From Syntrophotaleaceae bacterium (GTDB lineage Bacteria > Desulfobacterota > Desulfuromonadia > Desulfuromonadales > Syntrophotaleaceae): a DNA stretch of 64,000 nt. A model generated the notes under the pieces. That model worked only from the letters and a program-made list of their open reading frames with translations, did no database searches and had not been told where the DNA came from. The stretch covers positions 46,715 through 110,714 of the forward strand of contig JAWKQB010000004.1 of assembly GCA_041390365.1 (NCBI GenBank), in the 5' to 3' direction. The position numbers were made by a program, and so were the translations under genes. Of the stretch, positions 1-7,959 are shown piece by piece; position 1 is the first letter of the stretch; each line of letters starts with the position of its first letter.

Positions 1-1386
1 TCGCGGCTGGCCAATCTGATGCCGCCGTTGGGGCTGGCCGGCATCGCCGCCTATCTGGAACAGCGGGGGATTCGGTCCCATATCGTCGACTGCTTTGCCC
101 ATCCCGACGACGAGCGTGTCATTCGCGACACTCTGCGCGAAAAGCGTCCCGGCTTCATCGGTTTCAGCTGCACCACCTCCAGCTTTCTTGACGGGGTGAG
201 ACTGGCGGCCATGGCCCGCCGGGAGTTGCCGGGAGTTCGCACCGTGTTCGGCGGTCCTCATGTGTCGGCCCTGCGGGAGCGGCTGCTGCGCGACTATCCC
301 GACGTCGACTACCTGGTGGTCGGAGAGGGCGAACAGACGCTGGCGGACCTGATTGAAGCCGAGGGCCAGGGTGCCGAGGCCATTCCCGGCGTTGTCTGCC
401 GCCGGGGAGGGGAGGCGATATTCGGCGGCTTCCGCGGAAAGTGGATTGAGCTGGATGACCTGCCCTTTCCCGCCTATGAAAAACTGGCGGGCTATCCGGC
501 CGCCTATCAGCTGCCGATTTTCAACTACCCGCGCACGCCGAACACCAGCTGCATCTCCAGTCGCGGTTGTCCCTATGCCTGCACCTATTGCGACCGTTCG
601 GTGTTCCGCCGCTCTTTTCGCTTCAATTCGGCGGACTACCTCTACGCCCACCTCGCCTATCTGCGGGAGCGTTTCGGCATCCGTCACGTCAATTTCTACG
701 ACGATCAGTTCACCTTCAACCGCCGGCGAGTCGAGGACTTTTGCCGTATGATGATCGACCGCCCCCTCGGCATGACCTTCAACTGTGCGGTACGGGCCGA
801 GCATGTCGATTTCGACCTGCTGCGGCAGATGAAGGCGGCCGGTTGCTGGATGGTGAGTCTCGGCATCGAAACCGGCGATCCCGAACTGCTCGCCCGGCAT
901 CGGCAGAATGCCGATCTGGAAATGCTGGCCGACACCATACGCCTGGTGAAGAAGGCCCGCATCCGGGTCAAGGGGCTGCTGATGATGGGCCTGCCCGGCG
1001 AATCGGAATCGAGCATCCGCCGCAGCATGGAGTACGTCTATTCCCTGCCCATCGACGATTTCAACCTGGCGAAATTCACGCCCTTTCCCGGTTCGCCCCT
1101 CTACGAACGGATACATGAGATGGGCTGTTTCGACGAGGACTGGGAGCAGATGGACTGCATGCATTTCAGGTTCATCCCGCACGGCATGAGCCGTGAACGG
1201 CTGGAAAAGCTGTTCATCGAATTTTACAAACGCCATTTCCAGCGCCCCCGGGTGCTGGCTGGTTATGTCGCCATGCTCTGGCGCTCGCCCGACAGCTGGA
1301 AGCGCTTCGCCCTCAACCTGGGGGATTTCCTGCGGTTTGCCCGCAGCAACCGGCGCATTGCCGGAAAGGGGGCGGCCGATGCCTGA
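1..1386 (+). CDS. B12-binding-domain radical SAM protein (5' end outside window)
   Basis: The open frame runs into the window from the left, and the first ATG at 19 sits inside a conserved PPLGLAGIAAYLE segment, so the true start lies upstream. The N-terminal part resembles a cobalamin-binding Rossmann domain (GFSCTTSS, VFGGPHVSA, VVGEGEQTL). The radical SAM core has CPYACTYC, a C-x3-C-x2-C cluster motif with cysteines encoded at 568, 580 and 589, followed by SLGIETGDPELL. Such enzymes use a [4Fe-4S] cluster and SAM for radical chemistry, often C-methylation or ring formation in lipid and natural-product pathways. The substrate is unknown. Its stop overlaps the glycosyltransferase start, so it heads or continues the lipid operon running to about 6034. 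Confidence 0.85.
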   Translation, partial: SRLANLMPPLGLAGIAAYLEQRGIRSHIVDCFAHPDDERVIRDTLREKRPGFIGFSCTTSSFLDGVRLAAMARRELPGVRTVFGGPHVSALRERLLRDYPDVDYLVVGEGEQTLADLIEAEGQGAEAIPGVVCRRGGEAIFGGFRGKWIELDDLPFPAYEKLAGYPAAYQLPIFNYPRTPNTSCISSRGCPYACTYCDRSVFRRSFRFNSADYLYAHLAYLRERFGIRHVNFYDDQFTFNRRRVEDFCRMMIDRPLGMTFNCAVRAEHVDFDLLRQMKAAGCWMVSLGIETGDPELLARHRQNADLEMLADTIRLVKKARIRVKGLLMMGLPGESESSIRRSMEYVYSLPIDDFNLAKFTPFPGSPLYERIHEMGCFDEDWEQMDCMHFRFIPHGMSRERLEKLFIEFYKRHFQRPRVLAGYVAMLWRSPDSWKRFALNLGDFLRFARSNRRIAGKGAADA

Positions 1387-2545
1387 AACGGTGCGCCTGC
1401 TGGTGGTGATCCCTCTCTACAACCACGGCGCCACGGTGCGCTCTGTGGTGGAAAAGACTCTGGCGATCCATGATCGGGTGGTGGTGGTCGACGACGGCAG
1501 CGTGGACGGCGGGGCAGATACCTTGGCCGGATTGCCGGTGGCAGTGCTGCGCCATGAGATCAATCGCGGCAAGGGCGCGGCGATCATGACCGCGGCCCGG
1601 GAGGCGCGGCGGCAGGGGATGACCCATATAGCCACCATCGATGCCGACGACCAGCACGATCCCGCCGATCTTCCCAAACTGCTGGCAGTTGCCCGGGAAA
1701 ATTCCCTGGCGGTTGTGGTCGGCAAACGCGACTTCAATACCGAGAATGTTCCGGGAGGCAGCCGTTTCGGCCGCAAATTTTCCAATTTCTGGCTGCGACT
1801 GCAGACCGGAAGGTCACTGGGCGACACCCAGAGCGGCTTTCGCATCTATCCTCTGCGGGTGCTGGAGGGCCTCAAGCTCGGGGAGGTTCGTTACTCCTTC
1901 GAGATCGAGGTGCTGGTCAAGGCTGCCTGGGCCGGGGTGCCGCTGCTGGAGGCGCCGATTTCCGTGCATTATCCCCCCCGTGAAGAGCGGGTTTCCCATT
2001 TCCGCGGGTTCATGGACAACTTCCGCCTGACCCTGCTCAACACCCGTCTGACCCTGCGCTCGGTGGCTCCCTGGCCCCACCGCAAGATTGTCCCGGCCGG
2101 GGAGAGCGGTAACAAGCCCAGCGTGCTGCGGCCCATGCAGTCGCTGCGCACCTTGCTGACGGAGAATACCACCCCGGGCCAGCTGGCGGCTGCCGGGGCC
2201 CTGGGGGTGATGCTGGGCGCGGCCCCGCTGATCGCCTGTCATACCATCGCCATTCTGTTCGCCGCCGGTTTTCTGCGGCTCAACAAGGTGGCGGCGGTCA
2301 GCACCAGTCAGCTCTGCATGCCGCCCATCGTGCCGGCACTGTGCATCGAAGCTGGTTATTATATGCGCCACGGCAAGTTTCTCACCGAGGTGTCTCTGGA
2401 AACGCTCGGCTACCAGGGGGCGCAGCGTCTGTGGGAGTGGCTGCTGGGGTCGCTGGTCATCGGTCCGGTCCTGGCCCTGGCGGTGGCCGCCGTGATTTAC
2501 GTCATGGCATGGATTGTAAAGAGTGAAGATGTCATCACCGAATAA
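1379..2545 (+). CDS. GT2 glycosyltransferase fused to DUF2062 membrane domain
   Basis: The start at 1379 overlaps the radical SAM stop by 8 bases. An earlier in-frame start would lie wholly inside that gene, so it was not used. The first ~230 residues are a family 2 glycosyltransferase with VIPLYNHGATV, VVDDGSVDGG and a TIDADDQHDP metal-binding segment, close to polyprenyl-phosphate sugar transferases. The last ~120 residues are hydrophobic and match DUF2062 (TPGQLAAAGALGVMLGAAP), with several membrane segments. The likely role is transfer of a sugar from a nucleotide donor to a lipid carrier at the inner membrane. Similar GT2 proteins next to LpxL-type acyltransferases, ACPs and ketosynthases occur in aryl-polyene-like clusters, so glycolipid assembly is a reasonable inference. 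Confidence 0.85.
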   Translation: MPETVRLLVVIPLYNHGATVRSVVEKTLAIHDRVVVVDDGSVDGGADTLAGLPVAVLRHEINRGKGAAIMTAAREARRQGMTHIATIDADDQHDPADLPKLLAVARENSLAVVVGKRDFNTENVPGGSRFGRKFSNFWLRLQTGRSLGDTQSGFRIYPLRVLEGLKLGEVRYSFEIEVLVKAAWAGVPLLEAPISVHYPPREERVSHFRGFMDNFRLTLLNTRLTLRSVAPWPHRKIVPAGESGNKPSVLRPMQSLRTLLTENTTPGQLAAAGALGVMLGAAPLIACHTIAILFAAGFLRLNKVAAVSTSQLCMPPIVPALCIEAGYYMRHGKFLTEVSLETLGYQGAQRLWEWLLGSLVIGPVLALAVAAVIYVMAWIVKSEDVITE

Positions 2546-3497
2546 AGAGAGATCGGTGGATAAGAAGAGCTGGACCAGCCGCAGCATCGGCGCCGCCTGG
2601 CAGCACCGTTTCTTCTATGGATTGATCCGTCTGTGCGGACGGCGGGCAGCTTACGCCATGCTCGCCGTGGTGATCTTTTACTACATGCTGTTCCGCCCCG
2701 ACCAGCGCCGCAAAAGCGAATTCTATCTGCGTCGCCGTTTCCCTGGCGCGAGGGGCCTGCGGCTTTGGCTGCACAGCTACCGCATGAGCCTGGCTCTGGG
2801 AAAGTCCCTGATCGACCGGGCGGTGGTCGGCATCCTTGGTTCCTCCTCGACGCGCGTGGATCTGGAGGGGAAGGAGGAATTGCTGGCGTTGCTCGCTGAG
2901 GGCAAAGGGCTGATCCTGATCACTGCTCATGTCGGTTCCTGGCAGACGGCGATGGCCGCCCTCGATTTTCTCAACCAGCCGGTCAGTCTTCTCCTGCAGC
3001 GGGAAGCGGGCGACATCGACCGGCACTATTTCGAGCATGGCGGCCGGGATTGCCCGTTTCGCATCATCGACCCGAGCGGCTACCTGGGCGGGGCCCTGGA
3101 GATGATAGAGGTGCTCAAGAACGGAGAGATCCTCTCGGTCATGAGTGACCGGATGCTGGGTAGCGACAGAAACGCCGTGGCCGTCGATTTTCTTGGTGAC
3201 CCGGTCCCGTTTCCATTCAGCGCCTACAAGCTGGCCTCTGCCACCGGCGCACCGGTCGGAGTGCTGCTTTCGGCCAAAACCGGTGTCGACAGCTACGAAC
3301 TGCGCCTGGCGCGAGTGATTCGGGTGCCCTCCGGGCTGCGTCGCGGCAGCGAAGCCTTTGTTCCTTATGTCCGGCAGTTTGCCGAGACCTTGGAAGAATA
3401 TACGCAGCGTTACCCCTATCAGTTTTTCAATTTCTACGACATGTGGGATTCGGAATTCGCGGAATCCGCGCCCGACCCCCAAGACCATAAGGAGTGA
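2529..3497 (+). CDS. LpxL/HtrB-type lysophospholipid acyltransferase
   Basis: The protein has about 322 residues with one hydrophobic segment near residues 42-55 (YAMLAVVIFYYML) and the acyltransferase core TAHVGSWQ. The catalytic His is in the usual H-x4-(E/D) setting, but the acidic residue reads as Gln here. Later segments (VMSDRMLG, PFPFSAYKLA) match the family that acylates lipid A or related glycolipids from acyl-ACP. GTG at 2523 is an alternative start two codons earlier; both overlap the end of the glycosyltransferase, pointing to translational coupling. An ACP follows directly, so this enzyme probably takes acyl chains made on that ACP. Family assignment is firm; the acceptor is unknown. 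Confidence 0.85.
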   Translation: MSSPNKERSVDKKSWTSRSIGAAWQHRFFYGLIRLCGRRAAYAMLAVVIFYYMLFRPDQRRKSEFYLRRRFPGARGLRLWLHSYRMSLALGKSLIDRAVVGILGSSSTRVDLEGKEELLALLAEGKGLILITAHVGSWQTAMAALDFLNQPVSLLLQREAGDIDRHYFEHGGRDCPFRIIDPSGYLGGALEMIEVLKNGEILSVMSDRMLGSDRNAVAVDFLGDPVPFPFSAYKLASATGAPVGVLLSAKTGVDSYELRLARVIRVPSGLRRGSEAFVPYVRQFAETLEEYTQRYPYQFFNFYDMWDSEFAESAPDPQDHKE

Positions 3498-3504
3498 TAC
3501 GGAA

Positions 3505-3759
3505 ATGTCGACCAAGGAAAAACTCAAGCAGATATTGGTGGAAGATCTCAATCTGGAAGACATGACTCCCGAGGAGATCGAAGACGACGCCCCTTTGTTC
3601 GGCGAAGGGCTGGGGCTCGATTCCCTCGATGCCGTCGAAATCGTGGTGCTGGTGCAGAAGCATTTCGGCGTGGAGATCAAGGATATGGAGGAGGGGCGTC
3701 CGGCCCTGCAGTCGATCAACAGCCTCGCGGCGTTCATCGAGGCGAAGCGGGCCGCATGA
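3505..3759 (+). CDS. Acyl carrier protein
   Basis: This is an 84-residue acidic protein with the phosphopantetheine attachment motif GLDSLDAVE (Ser40), of normal ACP length. It starts 7 bases after the acyltransferase, with GGAG upstream at 3491. Its last four bases (ATGA) overlap the start of the ketosynthase. It should carry the growing acyl or polyketide chain as a thioester in the cytoplasm. The DSLDAVE version resembles the specialised ACPs of aryl-polyene-like and type II polyketide clusters. A second, diverged ACP lies at 11321, so the cluster carries two carriers with possibly different partners. Confidence 0.93.
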   Translation: MSTKEKLKQILVEDLNLEDMTPEEIEDDAPLFGEGLGLDSLDAVEIVVLVQKHFGVEIKDMEEGRPALQSINSLAAFIEAKRAA

Positions 3760-4958
3760 GTCCCCAGCGACCCATCGCCGTGACCGGCGCCGGATGCCTG
3801 TGTGCCGCCGGACCCGATCTCGACGCCTGCGTGGCCAGTCTGTTCGCCGGCAGACGGGCACCGCAGCCGCCGCGGCTGTTCAGCACCGGTCATCCGGTCC
3901 GTTACCCGGTGTTCGAGGTGCCGGAGGAATTTTTCCCCGTCGCTGTGCCTGCTGATCCGGAATTGCTGCGTACCGCCCGGCTCGCCATAGCGGTCTCGGC
4001 CGAGGCCCTGTCCGATGCCGGTTGGGAGGCTGCCGGGCTCAAGGATCTGCGGGTCGGCGTGATCATTGGCACCACGGTCGGCAGTGCCCTGAACAGCGAG
4101 GAGTTCTATCGCGACTTCCGCCAGGGCGGCCGTCCGCTGATGGCGCCTATCCGGCGTTTTCTGCGCAGCAATCCGGCTGCGGCCGTGGCCCGCCACTTCA
4201 ATCTGAACGGCCCGGTCCAGACCGTGGTCAACGCCTGTTCTTCGGGCACCGACGCGATAGGCATTGCCGCCCAGTGGCTGCGGGACGATCTCTGCGATCT
4301 GGTGCTGGCCGGCGGTGCGGACGAGTTGTGCCGCACCACCTGCAACGGCTTCATCTCGCTGATGATCACCGACAGCGAACCGGTGCGACCCTTCGACCGC
4401 AACCGAAAGGGCCTCAATCTCGGCGAGGGAGCGGGTATGCTGGTGCTGGAAAAGGACGATCTGGCCCGCCGCAGGCCGGGACGGATTCGCGCCCGGATGG
4501 TCGGCTATGGCGGCGCCTGCGATGCCCATCACCTGACCGCCCCCCATCCCGGGGGGGACGGTCTGAAGCGGGCGCTGCGGGAGGTCCTGGAGGCCTGTGG
4601 GGCCGGGCCGGCAGATATTGCTTTCGTCAATGCCCACGGTACCGGAACCCCCGACAACGACAAGGTGGAAAGCCGCGTTTTGGCTGAAATTCTGCCCGAG
4701 GTGCCGTTTCTTTCCACTAAGGGTTTCACCGGACATACCCTGGGTGCCGCCGGCGGCATCGAGGCCTCACTGACCGTGGCCTGCCTCGAAAAGGGCCGCA
4801 TCCCGGCCAGTATCGGTTTCAGCGAACCGGATCTCGAACTGCCTGTCGTGCCGGTCGGGGAAACGACGGAAATATCCGGCCGACTCGCCTTGTCCCAGTC
4901 CCTGGCCTTTGGTGGCAACAATGCGGTGATCGTGTTCGGGAAGGGGGAGCGTTCATGA
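3756..4958 (+). CDS. Beta-ketoacyl-ACP synthase, catalytic subunit (FabF/KS-alpha type)
   Basis: The protein is 400 residues with the full KAS I/II triad: Cys161 in VVNACSSGTDA, His294 in NAHGTGTPDND, and Lys322/His327 in STKGFTGHTLGAAG. It catalyses decarboxylative condensation of malonyl-ACP with an acyl primer. ATGA overlaps link it to the ACP before it and to the ketosynthase-like gene after it, the arrangement of type II polyketide and aryl-polyene systems, where a KS works as a heterodimer with an inactive partner. It is shorter and more diverged than housekeeping FabF. The chain made cannot be read from sequence. Confidence 0.93.
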   Translation: MSPQRPIAVTGAGCLCAAGPDLDACVASLFAGRRAPQPPRLFSTGHPVRYPVFEVPEEFFPVAVPADPELLRTARLAIAVSAEALSDAGWEAAGLKDLRVGVIIGTTVGSALNSEEFYRDFRQGGRPLMAPIRRFLRSNPAAAVARHFNLNGPVQTVVNACSSGTDAIGIAAQWLRDDLCDLVLAGGADELCRTTCNGFISLMITDSEPVRPFDRNRKGLNLGEGAGMLVLEKDDLARRRPGRIRARMVGYGGACDAHHLTAPHPGGDGLKRALREVLEACGAGPADIAFVNAHGTGTPDNDKVESRVLAEILPEVPFLSTKGFTGHTLGAAGGIEASLTVACLEKGRIPASIGFSEPDLELPVVPVGETTEISGRLALSQSLAFGGNNAVIVFGKGERS

Positions 4959-6034
4959 ACCGGATGGCCATTCAGGGGGTGGGAGTGGTTGGCGGGTTCG
5001 GTTGTGGAATTGCCGATCTGGAGGACCGACTGGAAAAAGGTGGTGCGGAACCGACCGAGTTGGCGGTAACCGCCGGGGGCGAAGAGGTGAGCTTTTTAGC
5101 CTTTCAGGCCGACCCATCGCCCCTCGAACGCTTTCTCAATAAGCGCCAGACCCGGCGCATCGACCACTTTTCCAAAATGGCGCTGCTCGGTGCCCATCTG
5201 GCCCTCGAGGACGCCGGGGCCCTTGACGCCCCTCGGGACCGCATGGGCGTGGTGATTGCCACCGGGTACGGACCCACCCGCACCACCTTTGCGTTTCTCG
5301 ATTCGGTGTTGGAAGACGGCGACGCCTTCGCTTCGCCCACCCATTTTTCCAACTCGGTTCACAACGCCGCCGCAGCTCACGTCGCCATCCAGCTCAAGGC
5401 GACCGGTCCGAGCCTGACGGTAAGCCAGTTCGGGATGTCGGTGGCCTCGGCCCTGCTGACCGCCCGCCAATGGCTGGCCGAGGGCCGGGTGCACAGCGTG
5501 CTTTTCGGCGCCGTGGATGAGGTCTGCGCCGTGCTCGGCTACTGCTGGGACTCGTTTTTTCCAGGCTCAGGGGGGCCGATCGAACCCTTCGTTTTCGATC
5601 GCCAGACCGCCGTGCCCGGTGAAGGCGCGGCCTTCTTCCTGCTGACCCGGGATGAGCAGGCGCGCTACGGCCATGTTTCTCGATTGGATCAGGGGCGTAT
5701 CCGCCCGCAGATGTTTTCCGGCGGCACCTGGCTGCTCAACGCCGACGGCCATCGGGCCTGCAGCGTTTCCTACCGGGACATTCTCACCGGAGCGGCCTGC
5801 GTGGCCGCCAGCACCCCCTGCTTCGGCAGCCTGCCGGTGGGACAGGGTTTCGATCTGGCGGTGGCGGCCCTCGCAGTACGGAACGGCCGGTTGCCCGCGA
5901 CCAGCGGTGCCGGCCAACTGCCCGGCGATTGGCGGTCGGCTGGGGGAATGGTGCTGGAAGGGCTGAGCTGTTTGAAATGCGATGGTGACGGCAATTTCGG
6001 TTTGATCGAAGTGGAAAGAAACTTCAGGGCTTGA
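4955..6034 (+). CDS. Ketosynthase-like protein without active-site Cys (chain-length-factor-like)
   Basis: The 359 residues keep the N-terminal ketosynthase fold: KRQTRRIDHFSKMALLGAHL, the IATGYGPTRTTF segment, and FSNSVHNAAAAHVAI. The nucleophile region, which in its neighbour reads VNACSSG, reads VSQFGMS here (residues 156-162), so the Cys is lost and a Gln lies close by. No HGTGT or GHxxGA motif is present in the shortened C-terminal half. This is the pattern of the KS-beta/chain length factor of type II polyketide synthases. It overlaps the catalytic ketosynthase by ATGA, so equal expression and heterodimer formation are likely. A structural-only or chain-length role is inferred. Confidence 0.8.
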   Translation: MNRMAIQGVGVVGGFGCGIADLEDRLEKGGAEPTELAVTAGGEEVSFLAFQADPSPLERFLNKRQTRRIDHFSKMALLGAHLALEDAGALDAPRDRMGVVIATGYGPTRTTFAFLDSVLEDGDAFASPTHFSNSVHNAAAAHVAIQLKATGPSLTVSQFGMSVASALLTARQWLAEGRVHSVLFGAVDEVCAVLGYCWDSFFPGSGGPIEPFVFDRQTAVPGEGAAFFLLTRDEQARYGHVSRLDQGRIRPQMFSGGTWLLNADGHRACSVSYRDILTGAACVAASTPCFGSLPVGQGFDLAVAALAVRNGRLPATSGAGQLPGDWRSAGGMVLEGLSCLKCDGDGNFGLIEVERNFRA

Positions 6035-6046
6035 AAGGAGGTGCGT

Positions 6047-6628
6047 GTGAGGGAATGGCCATCGCTTTCAGGTTGTCTTGTCATGGTCGCCATCCTGTCC
6101 GCAATTCTGCTGCCGGCAGATAGCTGGGGAGCGGAGGAATACGTTTCCACCCGCTACGGGATGGGAGGAAACCTCGGTTTGGTCTACGATCCGGGCGGCG
6201 ACTACGATTTTGTCCAGGTCAATGGGTTCGCCCTGTTCGACTACGATGCCATCTGGCCCCATCGGGCGCCGGAGGCTTTACGCTTCAAAGTCGAGGCCAA
6301 TGCCGGAGCAACCCTCGAGCACCGCGTGCGAGCCATCGTTTCGGCCAATATGCTTGCCCTCTACTATTTCGATTTCTGGCGTACGGCGACTTTACGGCCG
6401 TACGGTGAGGCGGGAATCGGCCTGATCTACACCGATTTCCAGGTCAACGGGCAGGGGCTTCGCATCAATTTCAACCCTCAACTGGGCATCGGTGCCGAGT
6501 TCGACTGCGGCAGCGGCATGCCCTGGTTTGCCGCCCTGCGTCTGCACCATGTGTCCAACGCCGGTCTGCATAAGGATAACCGGGGGATCAATTCACTGGT
6601 TTTCCAGGTCGGCTTCTTTTTTCCCTAG
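6047..6628 (+). CDS. PagL-like lipid A 3-O-deacylase / acyloxyacyl hydrolase
   Basis: The protein has a signal peptide ending near SWG-AEE, a beta-barrel-like alternating pattern, and a C-terminal aromatic residue typical of outer membrane insertion. The conserved LHHVSNAGLHKDNRGINS segment holds the His-Ser pair of PagL enzymes, which cut an ester-linked acyl chain from lipid A in the outer membrane. AGGAGG at 6036-6041 is followed 5 bases later by GTG at 6047; GTG at 6041 lies inside that site and was rejected. It sits in the lipid operon after the ketosynthase pair, which suggests remodelling of lipid A or of the cluster product at the surface. Confidence 0.8.
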   Translation: MREWPSLSGCLVMVAILSAILLPADSWGAEEYVSTRYGMGGNLGLVYDPGGDYDFVQVNGFALFDYDAIWPHRAPEALRFKVEANAGATLEHRVRAIVSANMLALYYFDFWRTATLRPYGEAGIGLIYTDFQVNGQGLRINFNPQLGIGAEFDCGSGMPWFAALRLHHVSNAGLHKDNRGINSLVFQVGFFFP

Positions 6629-6639
6629 AAGCTTTTCGG

Positions 6640-6662
6640 AAATCCTGAGAAGGGATTTTTTC
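6640..6662 (+). terminator. Weak intrinsic terminator after the PagL-like gene
   Basis: AAATCC and GGATTT flank a short TGAGAAG loop and are followed by a run of six to seven T. The stem is short, so it probably ends only part of the transcripts from the lipid operon before the gene at 6724. Confidence 0.5.
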
Positions 6663-6723
6663 TTACCGATGGACAGCGTTACAGAAGTTCTAACTGCGTT
6701 TTCACCCGAACAAAGGAGGAATT

Positions 6724-7479
6724 ATGCTGAAGATGGTGTTTGCGGTAGGTATCTGTTTGGTTATGTCGATGACGGCACTCGCTCATGGCATGGACGACGG
6801 ACCTGATGGCCAGGATCTTGTGGAAAAGTTGAATTCCGGCAGCAGTGCGCAGAGGATCCAGATCGCCAAAGTCATCACCCAATCCGGAATCGAGAACCAG
6901 GCCCTGTATGCAAAGATCGCGTCCCTGTTGCGGGAGGGTTATCCTTTGGCGACCGATTCGGATAAGGTGGACGAAATGTCCTGGCTTTGCAAGGCTCTGG
7001 CTGCTTCCGGAAATCAGGAATACAGACCCCTGCTGCAGGAAATAGCCGATCTCGCTCCCAGTGCAAAATTACAGCGCTATGCCGCACAAAGCAGCGATCT
7101 GATCGGGGAGTATGCGGAACGGATGCGGATTCTGAATGAGACGAAAAACTGGAGTGGGGATCTGACCGAGGAAGAAAATCGCCTGGTCGCCATGCTGAAC
7201 TCGGACAAGATTCAATTGAAAAAAGACGCTGCCAAAACAGTCGCCCGAAAAATGAGTGCCCATGAAAAAGTCTACGAGGTCGTTGCGGCCGAGTTGCAGA
7301 AGATGGTGGCCGAGGGGCGCTCCAGTTCCGATGATATCGATACCATGGCCTGGATGTGCAAGGCTTTGGCTGCCTCCGGAAACAGGAAACATGCGGCGAC
7401 CTTGACTCAGGTTCATGATAAGACAGCCAACATGAAACTGAAAACCCACGCATCCAAGGCATTGAAACAGATCGATTAG
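6724..7479 (+). CDS. Secreted helical protein with an internal duplication
   Basis: A strong AAGGAGG precedes the ATG. The first ~20 residues form a signal peptide (cleavage near ALA-HG), so the protein is exported. The mature part is two related ~97-residue modules: residues 31-127 and 153-250. Each begins LV-x2-LNS, has a helical middle, and contains the shared block CKALAASGN (residues 89-97 and 212-220) preceded by an M-x-W aromatic pair. The helical repeat style recalls HEAT-like scaffolds, but no named family could be assigned. It follows the PagL-like gene and precedes the BtrH-like unit, so a periplasmic scaffold for lipid handling is possible but unproven. Confidence 0.75.
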   Translation: MLKMVFAVGICLVMSMTALAHGMDDGPDGQDLVEKLNSGSSAQRIQIAKVITQSGIENQALYAKIASLLREGYPLATDSDKVDEMSWLCKALAASGNQEYRPLLQEIADLAPSAKLQRYAAQSSDLIGEYAERMRILNETKNWSGDLTEEENRLVAMLNSDKIQLKKDAAKTVARKMSAHEKVYEVVAAELQKMVAEGRSSSDDIDTMAWMCKALAASGNRKHAATLTQVHDKTANMKLKTHASKALKQID

Positions 7480-7509
7480 CGGATTTGGAATGACAAGAAA
7501 GGGATTGCA

Positions 7510-7959
7510 TTGAAACAGGAAGAGGTTCCCCAGGACGAGGCCATTCTCGGCCGGTGGCACGGGATCTGCTATGCGCTCGACGAGGCCGGGCGTTACGTTC
7601 TCGCCCCCAGTGCAGGTTGGGACCCGGCCAACGTGGCCAACCTGCAGGCCTGGGAGGTCATTGCCGAACAGGTCGAACAGGCCATCGCGGCGGTGCGCGG
7701 CGGCGAGGCCAGTCCCCTCGCTTTTCACATGGCCCGCCTGCAGATGGATATCGGTCTGCTGGCCCATTATGCGCGCTTGACGCGGTGGCGGGTGAAGCGC
7801 CACCTGCGCCCCGAAGTCTTTGTCCGGCTCAACCCGAAATTGCGCGAACGCTATGCACGGATCTTCGGGGTTGCCCTGCAAGAACTCGATCGTATTCCTG
7901 AAAAACCGGAACTTCCCGTGGTTCCGGTTGAGATTATTGAAGAGGACCGGAACCAGTGA
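7510..7959 (+). CDS. Conserved-looking hypothetical protein upstream of BtrH-like gene
   Basis: The 149-residue protein uses a TTG start after an AAAGGG sequence. It has no signal peptide or membrane segment, so it is probably cytoplasmic. The centre (MDIGLLAHYARLTRWRVKRH) looks like a basic helix-turn-helix-like segment, followed by LRERYARIFGVALQEL and an acidic, proline-rich tail. I do not recognise the family. GTGA overlap with the BtrH-like gene implies translational coupling, so it probably acts with that enzyme, either as a small partner or as a regulator. Confidence 0.7.
   Translation: MKQEEVPQDEAILGRWHGICYALDEAGRYVLAPSAGWDPANVANLQAWEVIAEQVEQAIAAVRGGEASPLAFHMARLQMDIGLLAHYARLTRWRVKRHLRPEVFVRLNPKLRERYARIFGVALQELDRIPEKPELPVVPVEIIEEDRNQ

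Noticed and set aside
2535..4736. 733-residue reverse open frame opposite the acyltransferase, ACP and KS genes
   Set aside because: Antisense shadow; the forward genes have clear catalytic motifs.
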